From Tolypeutes matacus (Eukaryota; Chordata; Mammalia; Cingulata; Chlamyphoridae): a stretch of DNA of 64,000 nucleotides. The stretch lies in the NCBI GenBank assembly GCA_026826555.1, contig JAKSZT010054399.1:3849627-3913626 (forward strand), written 5' to 3'. Within the stretch, counting starts at the first letter, position 1, and every line of letters starts with the position of its first letter. Below the pieces are notes generated by a model that did not search any database, was not told where the DNA came from, and saw only the letters and a list, made by a program, of their open reading frames with translations. The position numbers were made by a program, and so were the translations under genes. Below, piece by piece: positions 36,255 through 46,809 of this stretch.

Positions 36255-37290
36255 AAGATTTAACAAAAACAATAAAAAGATACCAGATATCTCACAGAAT
36301 CACTGGGACCAGTTTGGGACTGCAGCCAAGATCAGCACTCAAAATCCCACTGCAGAGTTGCTGTGGATTGAGCCTCTCTGTGGCCACCCCCGTCTGAGGC
36401 CACGTGCTGAGTTTGTCCCATGGACAGAGCTCACATGCTGGGTGTGCATGCTGCCACCAGCACCACTCTTTGAGGCCCCAGAAATCCAACATCCGCACCC
36501 TCTGCCACTTCAGAGAGAGATCCTTCTGATCCCTTCCTGGCATCACTAGGTCTGTTCTGGAAGGCAGGTGCCTCTCTCAAGAGTCTTGAGGCTCTTGCAT
36601 CTTCACTTGCTAGCATGGAAGGCAGACTCTGCCTCCCACCCAAATTCATAAATGGGGAGAATTTCCCAAACATAGGAAAGGGATACAGGTGCTCGGCAGT
36701 CAAAGAGAAAGACAGTGTCCATTGCAACGGTGTTGCCTTCAATTGGCCTCTTGTGGGCTGGAAAGCTTTACGTGACAGCGGCACACCTGTACGTTTTCTG
36801 AAACACCAAGATGGTGATGGAATACCCACTGGTCTGGCCGTCACTTCCTCCACATGCTCAACTACAGTTTCTAGACAGATCCTTCCACACTCCAAACCTC
36901 TTGTTTTCTTCTCCAACACGTTTAATAATGCCGGCTTTGTTTTCTACCTTCTTGGTCAAAAAAGGCCAAAGGCATTGAGAAGACCCCAATTTTTGACACA
37001 TAAAGACAACTTTGAGTCACTTCAAATTGCTACGATCCACCCATAGGGGAAAAAAGTAGAAGGCCAGATCACAGGTGTGCACTTATTTTGATGTGTTTGT
37101 CCTTTGGCAAACGCCCTGTGATGGAGGAGAGAGAACCTCCTTTGCTTCAAATTTCACAGATTGGCTCTCATGCTTCATTTATGCTATCCACATATTATCG
37201 CAGGAGGGATTTTTATAGTGCTTTAAAATCCTACGTGCTTTTAAGTCATCAATAAGTTATTCTTCCCTGAATCTTCAGGTCAATGTCAAC
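36255..37290. other. Unassigned region with open frames on both strands
   Basis: Open frames of 102 (36241-36549, +), 143 (36615-37046, +) and 162 codons (36431-36919, -) overlap. None resembles a protein I know, none has clear splice or start context, and the plus frames lack a shared product. Probably noncoding. Confidence 0.35.
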
Positions 37291-37299
37291 TTCTTTCGT

Positions 37300-37395
37300 T
37301 TTAAGAGCAACTGCCCAGACATAGAGGTGAAGTGGCCTGCCCAAGGTCAGGCAGCGAGGCACCGCCAAACCCAGGGCTGCACGATTCAATAGAAA
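37300..37395 (+). mobile_element. MIR fragment
   Basis: GAAGTGGCCTGCCCAAGGTC and AGGCAGCGAGGC match the MIR conserved region. Short. Confidence 0.5.
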
Positions 37396-38261
37396 AATCC
37401 AATTCCCACACTTCATCCTCTGTTGAAAGAAGGCTGCACTTAATCCAGGGCACTTTAAAGGTCAAAGGAAAGGAAAGAATTAATTGTCTACCCTGTCAGC
37501 ATAATGAGCTGGCTTGTTTGGAAGCTTGGCTTAGGGGAGTGCTGGTCAGGGCAAGGTCAATAGTCTTCCTGCTTTCCAACTTGCAGGTCAATCCAGTTCA
37601 GCAACTTAACCACAGACCCTGAATATTGCGATATTTCTCCTTGTGTTTTTATCTATTCATGCTTCTGTTATAAAAGTGACATTCTTAAGGATTAATGGAA
37701 GAGTGGTTTCGAGGCAGGGTCACAAAATGAATGACAACAACAACAAAAAGAATTTCACCTTAATACTTAGACACCATTTCTTAACTATGACTGACAGCTA
37801 ATATTCTATTATTCTCTGCTTAATAGTAGGACCAACTTAAAAATATATTTGGCAAATGTTCTACACCTTTTCATAGGACTCTCAAGCAAGGAAAGGTTAA
37901 AAGCACAAAAGGAATCTTAAGCCACTGCTGTGTAAAATCAATAATTGCTACCTTTGGGTTTTCCATAGGAAGAGTGCTTGTCTTTCAATTTTCCTTCTCA
38001 TACTCCTCAGAGAGGCTGAAGAAAAGCTCTAGAAGGGAATTCAAACACAGTTTCCTTTGCTTTCCAGGGAACCCTATAATTAAGCAATAGTGATTTAATT
38101 GGAAAGTCCAAGGAAGTCTCAATAGAAAATGCCTGTATCTAAATCTATTTCTTTGTTTAGTCTTGTATTTCACTCTGAAAATTAGCACAAACGAATTTTC
38201 TGAGCTCTTCACACTCAGCTTATTTCCAAGGCAGTGTAAAACAATATTCTACCAAGAAGGC
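37396..38261. other. No gene or repeat recognised
   Basis: AT-rich unassigned sequence; nothing supported. Confidence 0.4.
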
Positions 38262-38273
38262 AAGTATATGTTT

Positions 38274-38647
38274 GAGTTTTTTATTTATTAATTTATTCCC
38301 CCCCCACCTCCCATTGTTTGCATTTGCTGTGTCTGTTCGCTGTTAGCTCATTCCTTTTTCTGTTCGTTGTTAGCTCATTCCTTTTTTAAAGGAAGTACTG
38401 GAACCAAACCAAGGACCTCCCATAGCTTGAGCCACCCCCAAAGTACCTCCCTGCTTTGTTGTGTCTCTCATTGTGTTTTCCTCCTTTTGTTTCTCTGTTG
38501 CGTCATCTTGTTGCATCAGCTCACTGCGCCAGCCCATTGCATCAGCTCGCTGTCTTGCTCATCTTCTTTAGGAGGCACCAGGAACCAAACCCGGGACCTC
38601 CCATGTGTTAAGTGGGAGCTCAACTGCTTGAGCCACATTTGCTTCCC
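38274..38647 (-). mobile_element. Long DAS-III-like SINE, minus strand, with internal duplication
   Basis: Minus-strand head GGGAAGCAAATGTGGCTCAA ends at 38647, B box near 38590, second partial unit near 38420, A/T tail at 38280. Flanks share AAGTATATG/AAGTATACG (38262 and 38648). A tandem duplication TTGTTAGCTCATTCCTTTTT occurs at about 38333-38387. Confidence 0.87.
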
Positions 38648-38659
38648 AAGTATACGGTT

Positions 38660-39110
38660 TTCTGATTCAAAGTAGTTGAGATTGGAGCCGGTTGAGCATT
38701 GAGTAACAAAAACCCAGTATAACATGAAGATTCTCTCTTTCAAGAGTGACATTCAGCTTCCAGTGAAGCTGACATGGAACATTTAATTAGGCCATGTTCC
38801 TGCTTTTCCTCTGACAAAACGTTAAACTGGAGGTGGGGTGGGGAGAAATGTGTTTCTCTTTAGGCCAAATAAATAAAACCAAACAAAACACTTCCATTTT
38901 TTGACTTGGTATCCCACTTTGGGGATGATATTCCAACAATTAACTATCCATTAAATACTTTGCTAAATAAACATTTCATGTATTGTTTTCATCAGAATGT
39001 TTTCTGTTATAAGAGGGAGAAATCCATTCAAACTGAGTTAAGGAAGAGAGAATTTTTGTCACATATAATTAAAAGTCCAGGAGTGCAGGAAATTTGAGAA
39101 ATAGAGTGCA
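38660..39110. other. No gene recognised
   Basis: Unassigned AT-rich sequence. Confidence 0.4.
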
Positions 39111-39139
39111 GGTACATAAGCTTTTTACACTTGTTTTTT

Positions 39140-39490
39140 ATTTCATTTTCAGTTAGGCTCTCCCTAGGGGGTGGTAAAACCTGCTACCAGTAGTTTGAGG
39201 CTTATGGCATCATTAGGAAAAGAATGCCTCTTTCCCAGGGGGCCTTGCAAATAGGGGCTGAATCTCATTGTCTCAGCTTGGGTCATGTGACCAAACCTAA
39301 CATTAATCACTGTGGCGAGGAGGCTGGGACATCCTGATTGGCCGACTTGAGTCACATGTCCTCCGGTGGTGTGTAGGGGTAGGTCAGCTAGGTCTGAACC
39401 ACACATACTAGGAATGGAAGAAGGTGATTGCTCCGGAGAAAATTAAGGTGCTGTTAGCCATCAAGGGGGAAATAGATGGCGGACTGGCAG
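39140..39490. mobile_element. Ancient interspersed repeat, family uncertain
   Basis: Text such as GGGTCATGTGACCAAACC, AATCACTGTGGCGAGGAGGC and ACATCCTGATTGGCCGA resembles a widespread mammalian repeat (old L1 or LTR-derived) that I cannot name with certainty. Confidence 0.4.
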
Positions 39491-39514
39491 AACTCCCTTA
39501 CAGAGGTCCACATT

Positions 39515-39595
39515 ATACATGAGCAAACTGAGACTCAGAGTGTTTAAGTAACTCGGGTAAGTCCACACCACTAGAAAGTGGCACAATTAGGCTTC
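39515..39595 (+). mobile_element. MIR fragment
   Basis: GAGCAAACTGAGACTCAGAG, TAAGTAACTCGGGTAAGTCC and GAAAGTGGCACAATTAGG match the MIR 3' half. Confidence 0.6.
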
Positions 39596-39604
39596 AAAAA
39601 CCCC

Positions 39605-39850
39605 TGAGTAAAGGATTAAGCATCTAAGATTTGGAATCAGACAGGTTTGAGTTCAAATCATTGTGCGACATAGCCAATAGGCTATGTGGTTTTGGCTAAG
39701 CTACTAAATTTCTCTGAGTCTTAGTTTCTTTATCTGTAAAATGGGAATAATAAAACCTGCTTCAGGGGATTAATTAAAATTAAGTATGTAAAGCATTTGG
39801 TATGGTAACCTAGTCATGATAGTAATGATAGTAGTTATATTATTAGTAGT
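39605..39850 (+). mobile_element. MIR SINE
   Basis: TTTGGAATCAGACAGGTTTG, CTTAGTTTCTTTATCTGTAA, AATGGGAATAATAAAACCTG and AAAGCATTTGGTATGGTAAC are characteristic. Confidence 0.8.
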
Positions 39851-40219
39851 AGTATCTGTTTTAGCCCTGACTTCAAAGCCCAAACTCTTTCTGTTTTGAT
39901 TAATTGCAGATTTTAACTATTTAAAAAGTATAGTATATTTTGGCAAGAATCATTAGTAAATTTAGAAATATAGAACTAACTGATGCGTTAGGGTTTTAAG
40001 ATTTTTAAAATAAAATTTAGAAGTTTGACTAAGTCTGAATATGTGCTTTCTACTGTTTTTTTTGTGGCCATCTTTCTGGTGGAAAGAATATATATATTTT
40101 GCCTATTCCACTTTTAGACTTAAAAAAAAAACAAAAAACTGGGATCATTTGTCCTATTCTGTCGGTGAGCAGCCCTGACCTCTGGACGAGGGCTCTGATC
40201 TCTTTTTGGCTTATGTTGG

Positions 40220-40726
40220 TGTAACCGTTGGGGAATTTGATGTAATTATGAATTCCAAAAATATAATTGAATCATGCTTGTAAACTGATCTGTTAATCTG
40301 GACATGATTAAGTTAGGATTAGGGCGTTGAGCCCCACCCCTTGGTGGGTGGGGAATTGAATATAAAAGGCACGGCAAAGGACAGTTGAAGTAGTCTTTTG
40401 AGAAGCAGTTTGATGTTGGAATGAAGGTCCCAGGGGAAGAGAAGCAAGCTGTTCACCTGATCGTCTACAGCTGACCTTTGTGGAGGAAACAGGAGCTAAG
40501 CCCAGAGAGAAACGCAGCCCTGGGAAGAGAGGAACCCAAGAAGCCTGAACCCTAGCAAACACCGGCAGCTGTCTTGCTCCAACATGTGGCAATGGACTTT
40601 GGTGAGAGAAGAAACTTACGCTTTATGGCCTGGTATCTGTGGACTTCTACCCCAAATAAATACCCTTTGTAAAGACCAACCCATTTTTGGTATCTCACAT
40701 TAGCACCCCTTTGGCTGACTAATACA
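40220..40726 (+). repeat. 5' LTR of the ERVL/MaLR-like element
   Basis: Starts TGTAACCGTTGGGG and ends TGACTAATACA. Contains a near-palindromic CACCC/GGGTG box (40332-40353), a TATAAAA at 40361-40367 and AATAAA at 40655-40660, giving a plausible U3-R-U5 order. Confidence 0.9.
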
Positions 40727-40731
40727 GAATT

Positions 40732-40749
40732 TGGTACCAGAAGTGGGGT
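40732..40749 (+). promoter_or_regulatory. Primer-binding site, tRNA-Leu type
   Basis: TGGTACCAGAAGTGGGGT matches the complement of the tRNA-Leu(UAA) 3' end at 17 of 18 positions, as I recall that tRNA. Leu priming is the hallmark that named ERVL. Confidence 0.8.
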
Positions 40750-40770
40750 AGTACTTTTGTAATTACCAAA

Positions 40771-42117
40771 ATGTTGGAACAGTTTTATAAATGGGTAAGG
40801 GGTATTTTTTGGAGGAATTGTAAAATGCTTGATGGAAAAGGCCAAGATCGCTTTGAAGAAACTGTTGATAGCAATATAAACACTAAAGAGACTTTCTATG
40901 ATGCCTTAGAAGTGAATGATGAAACTATTATTGGAAACTGAAGGAAAGGCGATCCATGTTTTAAAGTTGCAGAGAACTTAACAAGATTAACTCCTGGTGT
41001 TATATGGAAGACAGAATTTGAAAATGGCGAACCAGAGCATTTAGCTAAAGAACTTTCCAAGGTAAACTCAGAGAATGTGGCTTGGCTTCTCCTTGCAGCT
41101 TATAGCAAAATACTAGATGAGAGAAATATACTAAGGACTGAACTTTTGGGCACAAAGAAAACAGAAACTGATTCTGGAACTTCCAAGTTTGTGGAAATCA
41201 AATTCCCAGATGAAAATGCCCTATTTGAAGACTTTACTAAACTTGGAACTCGTAACTCAGAATTGAAGATGCAGTTATCTAGAAAAGACTTGTGGAAAGT
41301 CTTACTGTCTGATGGCTTGAACCCCTGCTTCTTGCATGCTAAACCAACAACGTTTTTGAGAATGCTGTATGAACAAAACCACTGTCAGCTTGGACAAAAG
41401 AGGACATGGAAAGGAGAGATTGAAGGAGAATCAGCTTTAAAAAGAAAACCATGGAAGCAGAGATCTGGACTTAAAACATCTCCTTGGGCCAAGAGAGGAG
41501 TCCCACCCATGTGTACAGAAAGGGTGAGTTTTCCCCAGCAGTTGAAGAGGGTGGATGTCCCCACCCGATGTTCAGGAAGAGTTTTGCCACCCCAGGGTGC
41601 AGGGAGGTTGGAGCATATACCTCAAAGAATAGAGCAGTTAAGGTCAACACCCCATTGGTCTGAGAGGGGTGTACCTGTCCCCCATAGATTAGAGAAGGCC
41701 AGGTGGTCAACCCATTGCTCTGAGAGGGTTGAGCCTGTATGCCAGAGGTTAGAGAAGGCCAGGTGGTCAACTCGTTGCTCTGAGAGGGTTGAGCCTGTAT
41801 GCCAAAGGTTAGGGGGAATGTTGTCTTCACCTCACTGTGCTAGGGGGCCTAAAACTCTAACCCAAAGATTGGGTAAGGTGTGGCAATCACCCCAATACTC
41901 TTGGAGGGTGAGGTCTGGAGCTTGGTCAACACCCAGATGCTTGATGAGGGTGGAACCAAGAAAATGGCCGTTGAGCAAGCCTGTGGAAAGGGTGGGCTCT
42001 CATGTGGCCCCAAGGAAAAGAAACCATCTTCTTAAAAATGACTCTCAGACTTTGAAATTGAATGGAGGATGTCCGGCAAGTTTACTGAACTGGAAAGGAT
42101 CCATGACTCATGTTTAA
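40771..42117 (+). pseudogene. Gag-like reading frame of the element, one in-frame stop
   Basis: The frame opens at an ATG 22 bases after the PBS (MLEQFYKWVRGIFW) and is open to 42117 except for one TGA at 40939-40941. Downstream of that stop the first Met is at 41077, leaving 346 codons. The first 200 residues are acidic and helix-prone (LAKELSKVNSENVAWLLLAA, LGTRNSELKMQL). From about 41400 the text becomes Arg/Lys/Trp-rich and repetitive, with 20-residue units (41581-41880), then a basic end. I see no zinc knuckle or protease motif. Identity as gag-like rests on position after the PBS and on composition, not on a recognised domain. Lack of decay suggests a recent insertion. Confidence 0.65.
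41581..41880 (+). repeat. 60-bp tandem repeat array (20-residue units)
   Basis: Five consecutive 60-bp units in frame. Units starting 41701 and 41761 are nearly identical; the outer ones diverge. Common text: GAGAGGGTTGAGCCTGTATG and TTAGAGAAGGCCAGGTGGTC, giving peptide CSERVEPVCQRLEKARWST. Related unclean units extend on both sides (about 41515 to 41960). Confidence 0.9.
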
Positions 42118-42343
42118 CAACCTAATTTCTCCTTATAATATTGAAAATGTTTATCTTTTGTCTTTCCATTTGTGTATTGGAAGCAGTTAAATGGTTTTGT
42201 AAGATTCAGAGGTCTATAGCAGATGGGACTTTGCCTGAAAACAAACTGTATTTCTTTAAAATGATTTTATTATGATTTTGTGCTTGGATTGTTACTGATC
42301 TAAGTTTTTTAAATATTGTTTTGTATTTTTGGAATTCAGAGGG

Positions 42344-42845
42344 TGGAATATCGGAGTTTGATGTAATTATGAATTCCAAAAATATAATTGAATCATGCTT
42401 GTAAACTGATCTGTTAATCTGGGCATAATTAGGTTAGGATTAGGGCGTTAAGCCCCACCCCTTGGTGGGTGGGGAATTGAATATAAAAGGCAAGGCAAAG
42501 GAAAGTTGAAGCAGTCTTTTAATAAGCAGTTTTCATGTTGGAAAGAAGGCCCCAGAAGAGAAGCGAGCTGTTTGCCTGATCGTCTACAGCTGAACTTGTG
42601 GAGGAAACAGGAGCTAAACCCGGAGAGAAACGCAGCCCCGGGAAGAGAGAAACCCCAGAAGCCTGAACCCTGACAAATGCTGGCAGCTGTCTTGCTCTAA
42701 CACGTGGCAATGGACTGTGGTGAGAGAAGAAACTTAATGCTTTATGGCCTGGTATCTGTGGACTTCTAGCCCAAATAAATACCTTTTATAGAGACCAACC
42801 CATTTTTGGTATTTCACATTAGCACCCCTTTGGCTGACTAATACA
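42344..42845 (+). repeat. 3' LTR of the ERVL/MaLR-like element
   Basis: Starts TGGAATATCGGAGTTTGATG, where the first bases have drifted from the 5' LTR, and ends TGACTAATACA. TATAAAA lies at 42482-42488 and AATAAA at 42774-42779. Close to the 5' copy throughout. Confidence 0.9.
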
Positions 42846-42850
42846 GTTGG

Positions 42851-43630
42851 TAATGACTTTCTCCTGGGACCTGAAGGTTTTGGTTAGAATCCGGGCCCTC
42901 ACATTACTTATTCTCTATTCAATTTAGTCACAAGTACATTGGAAAGTAAAACATTGGAAAGAGAAACTTCTGATGATTTAAAATTCAAGCTATGTACATT
43001 CCATTTTGAAATAAAATGACAGATAGCAGGCAAGGCCAAAACAACGTAATGACCCCTGTCATCAGATTGCTCAGACATAAGGCAATGCTGAAACAAGGTA
43101 AATGGTACTGTTATTTTTATTAGACTGATTTTTCCTAAGGGTACTTTAAGGAATGGTTAATGCATGCTGTTCTCACACACATAAAAGCAAATAACCTTTA
43201 CCATTTTGAAAGTTTAGGTGTAGGCCTATCTGTTGATCATCTTACGATAAATAATTTTTTTTGACAAATAAAGTTATTGCCAGACTGGTTAATCTTCACC
43301 CCACTGTCAGCCTCTGAGTCTGAATTAGTTTTTGACAGTGCCCGCCTCTTCTGTACCTGAGGGCTCAGTTCTGTCCCCAGCCCTCCATGGCCTGTGCCCT
43401 TTCATCTTCATTCCAGCCTGCATCTATCTCAGGGAGAAAGCCATGCTTAACACCACTTCTATGGGTGGGCCAAACTGTGCATGAGGGCCTAGTGACTCTT
43501 GGTTCACCTCTGGGAGAGTCCTGGGGCAGGGATGACAGGAGGACATGGACTTGTCTCCATCTCAGCTTGGTGACTATACTTCAAGAGGACTAGGAGCCTG
43601 GGGTTGGGTGGCTTCCATGGTTGTTTGGAC
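42851..43630. other. No gene recognised
   Basis: Unassigned; short frames only. Confidence 0.4.
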
Positions 43631-43639
43631 CCACCTTCT

Positions 43640-43752
43640 ATCCCTGTTACTCAAAGTGCACCGTTAGCCTCACCTAGAAGCATGTTGGAAGTGCAGAATC
43701 CCAGGCATCCTCCAGAACTGCTTCATCAGAACCTGTACTTTAATGAGATCCC
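43640..43752. mobile_element. MER5A-like fragment
   Basis: CAAAGTGCACCGTTAGCCTC, GGAAGTGCAGAATCCCAGGC and CATCAGAACCTGTACTTTAA match MER5A. Confidence 0.65.
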
Positions 43753-43767
43753 CAAGGTAGTCATAGG

Positions 43768-43881
43768 TACAAGAAAAAAAGAAAGAAAGAAAGAGAGAGA
43801 GAAGGAAAGGAGGGAAGGAGGGAGGGAGGGAGGGAGGAAGGAAGGAAGGGAGGAAAAAGAAAGGAAGGGAGGGAGGGAGGG
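43768..43881 (+). repeat. (GAAA)n/(GGGA)n polypurine tract
   Basis: About 110 uninterrupted purines: GAAA units, then GA units, then GGGA and GGAA units, with mirror-like symmetry around 43830. Long open frames read through it on both strands and are artefacts of the repeat. Confidence 0.95.
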
Positions 43882-43974
43882 GACTGGGAGCTCCTGGAAG
43901 TAAGTTAAGGAGGAACACAAAGATAATCCAAGGGGTTAAAAAAAAAAAAAAAGGAAAAATTAAAAGAAAAGAAA

Positions 43975-44098
43975 AGAAACCCTAAACTGTGTATGTGGGG
44001 GGAGGGGGGGCTTTATGGGAACTCTACTTTTTGTGTGATTTTTCTGTAAACCTACTACTTTTTAATTAAAAGAAAATAATAACAAAAAAAAAAAAAAG
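43975..44098 (+). mobile_element. Short L1 3' end with A-rich flank
   Basis: TTTATGGGAACTCTACTTTT, TTTTTCTGTAAACCTACTAC and an A-rich tail. Only the last 100 bp of L1. Confidence 0.65.
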
Positions 44099-44099
44099 G

Positions 44100-44860
44100 G
44101 GAAAAAAGAAAAGGTTGTTAGCTCATTTAATATGGAGAAAAAGAAGCCTGAGAATAGTTCTCACTAGAGATTTTAAATATCAACTTTAATCAAGAAATAT
44201 TTAAGAGCTGACCATGTATTCAGCAAATGTTAAATATGAAGAATAATGAAGAACTGTGCCTGGCTGTTCTCTGTTTCTGCTGAGAATGGACCAAAAGCAA
44301 ATGGATTTGCATGTCAGAATAAGAGTTTCAATTAGCTGTAAGGAAGAATTTTCTTCATTACATAATGAGAGTATTTAAGTACTGGGATGGCTTGTCAGGG
44401 AGATGAGGAGCCTGCAGTATGCTCAGGCTGGCTTGCACAAATCAATTCTAGGTGGTTTGAGATCTGGCAGTTTACAGTTGTCAATTGTTCACATAAAGCT
44501 GGCATGGTATATTGTGTTGTTTTTCTCTGTGTGTTATTTTGAATCTTAATTTTTATAAATGCTACTGAGAAATACCTCTGACCTGTTAAGATCAGATTCC
44601 TTGGGGAAAACAGAAGTGAATATCTAAATCTAAATGGGAGGCATCACAAAGAAAGACACTGCGAGCTTGATGTCAACATTTTCCAGCGTGATTTGAAAAA
44701 TAATCAAATGCTAAAGGGAAATAGCAGCCTGAGGACAATAGTGGGAATATGACGGATGACAAGATATTTGATATCTATTCATTCAGATTGATTAGAAACA
44801 TAGCAAAACCCCAATAGATAACCGGATATAAAACAAAATTCAGAAAAGGACATTTATATC
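44100..44860. other. No gene recognised
   Basis: AT-rich unassigned sequence. Confidence 0.4.
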
Positions 44861-44869
44861 CACTCAACA

Positions 44870-45445
44870 AATGATTGAGAAAATTATTCAGCCTGATTAT
44901 TTATAAATAAAAAATAAATTCAAACAAGTTACCAATTCTTTAATAAAAATCAACTAATTTTTAAAAATTTAATGATTTCTATTTCTGATGAGAATACAGA
45001 GAAATGGACATCCTCATTTGTTTCAGGTGATTATACTCATCGATACGGTCCATTCGGACATCGATGTAATTCTCTATATGCTTACATTTCATATATATAT
45101 GTATAAATTTATACATATTTTATATTTCTATATATATACATTTTAAAAAAATTTATAGCACTTCCATTTTCATTTTTGGAAATCTGCCCCCAAAATAGAT
45201 CTAAATCCAAAACTAGTTTTGCTCAAAGATGTTCTTTTCATTATCCACAATCACAAATAGAGGAAGTTCAACATTATTTACAATCATGAGAAATTGGAAG
45301 TGACCCAAATGTCCAGTGATAAGCAAATGATTTCATAAATTATGGCATAGCAACTCAAAATATTAGACAACAATTAAAATCATGTTTAAATAGAGTTACA
45401 ACATGGGAAAGGTCATGTTCAATATTAAGTGGGGGGGGGGGGAAA
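44870..45445 (+). mobile_element. Old L1/HAL1-like fragment with AT microsatellite
   Basis: GAGAATACAGAGAAATGGAC and, after an AT-rich patch (45090-45150), CCACAATCACAAATAGAGGA, GTGACCCAAATGTCCAGTGA and GAGTTACAACATGGGAAAGG. Ends at a G run (45431-45442). Confidence 0.6.
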
Positions 45446-45455
45446 GGATATGCCT

Positions 45456-45620
45456 AGCTCTGCACATAGCAGCTCTGTAACTAGAGTCTCAGTTTCTCAT
45501 CCATAAAATGGGACGTAACAACCATATCGTCTTCGTGAGATTGTTTTGATCATTAAGTAAAATTATGTACATAAATTATTAGCAAAGTGTCTGGCAAATA
45601 TTGCTTAATATATGATAGTT
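45456..45620 (+). mobile_element. MIR SINE
   Basis: GTCTCAGTTTCTCATCCATA, AAATGGGACGTAACAACCAT and CAAAGTGTCTGGCAAATATT are characteristic. Confidence 0.75.
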
Positions 45621-46630
45621 TTTGTTTTTCTTTAAGTGAATTTTGATCTTGCACTCAAAGAGTGATCACAAATATTTAAATGCAAACACTAAGCTTGGAG
45701 AAAACCCTGGACAGAAATAGGTCAAAGGCAGTGGTTGTCTCTGTGAGTGTTCAACTAGGGAGGATTTTTTTTCTCTACTTTTTACTTTTTTTGTATTATC
45801 CAAGTTTTTCCTTGGATATCTACTACTTTTATTTATGATGATGGTGATGATGATGATGATGATGTAGTTTAGTGTAAAACAACATTTTTTAAAGATGAGA
45901 AAGAAATAGATGAAGTCCCTAAAGTTCAGGTAGAAAATGACAACAATTCTTTGGTAGTAAACAGGGGCTTTAGTGGGCTGACACAGGAGGCATGCTTAGC
46001 CAGCAGGGAGGCATTTCCATCCCCAACCTTGATTTTGAGTCCATGCCAGGTCACAGCTGAGCCTACAAGAGACTACTCCAATGTTTACCAAGCTCTCTGC
46101 ACAGCCCCTTTTACGCCTTTTATATTTGTTTCTCTGGCAGAAGACACCAAAGACAGATTTTTCTTATAAAAAAATCTTGTAAGTTAAGCTTATAACCAAA
46201 AGCCTGATTCATTTTGCTTGCTTAATCAATGCCCCAATGGATTTTTATTTCTATCTTTGAGTCAGCGGTGAGCATTTTGTTGTTATTGTTTTAAGTTTTC
46301 ATTTTCTTTATTTAAAAAACAACAAAGGCAACTACAATTACAGGAGACATCCAAGTCCACAGCCCGGGTGGGTAATGGCCCACGTCCATTCTGTTTGCAC
46401 ATGTGCCAGCATGTTTGAGGCGTGGGCACGGCACAGGGGGCGCGACCTTGGGGCAAAGCAGCGACGACCGTTGAATTCTAATGTTCTGGCCCTAATTCCA
46501 AGGACAACTGTGAATAGGGCTGGGGATAGATATCCTCAAACAACCTCCCATGAATTTATACAACTCTCATAACCAGAAAACATTCAGAACCTTCCCCCCA
46601 CCCTTTGCTTCCTTCCTTTCCTGTTCTTTT
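45621..46630. other. No gene recognised; TGA microsatellite
   Basis: Unassigned except for a (GAT)n run at 45836-45864. Short frames only. Confidence 0.4.
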
Positions 46631-46635
46631 AAAAG

Positions 46636-46809
46636 TGTTGGAGCGCTGGTGGCTCAAGCGATTGGCGCCTCCCTCCCACATGGAAGGTCCGGGATTCAGT
46701 CCTGGTGCCTCTTAAGAAGACGAGCACACAACGAATGGACACAGTAAGTGCAAACAACGAGGGAGTAGGGAGAAATAAATAAACAAAATAAATCTTAAAA
46801 AAAAAAAGT
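46636..46809 (+). mobile_element. DAS-type SINE
   Basis: GAGCGCTGGTGGCTCAAGCG (A box), B-box region GGGATTCAGTCCTGG near 46690, body GACGAGCACACAACGAATGG, (AAAT)n/A tail. Flanks share AAAAGTGTTGG and AAAAGTTGTTGG. Confidence 0.88.

Larger units (their letters stand above)
40220..42845 (+). mobile_element. Complete ERVL/MaLR-like non-autonomous LTR retrotransposon
   Basis: Both LTRs are present: 40220-40726 and 42344-42845, ending AATACA, with perfect 5-bp target duplications GTTGG (40215-40219 and 42846-42850). A tRNA-Leu-type PBS follows the 5' LTR after five bases (GAATT), and a purine-rich AGAGGG precedes the 3' LTR. The 1.6-kb interior holds one long gag-like frame and no protease, polymerase or envelope text. 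Class III affinity is inferred from the Leu primer site, the 5-bp duplication and an LTR 3' end resembling MaLR LTRs (GGCTGACTAATACA). The LTR pair differs at few positions, so it is among the younger insertions here. It would depend on enzymes supplied in trans. Confidence 0.9.

Noticed and set aside
41581..41880. 60-bp repeats as a CRISPR array or minisatellite
   Set aside because: Repeats are adjacent with no spacers, stay in one reading frame and lie inside a vertebrate retroelement.
41077..42117. 346-codon frame as a host gene
   Set aside because: It lies between two LTRs, after a PBS, and belongs to the retroelement.
43604..43920. Long frames through the polypurine tract
   Set aside because: They encode only Lys/Glu/Gly/Arg or Pro/Ser/Phe runs from the simple repeat.
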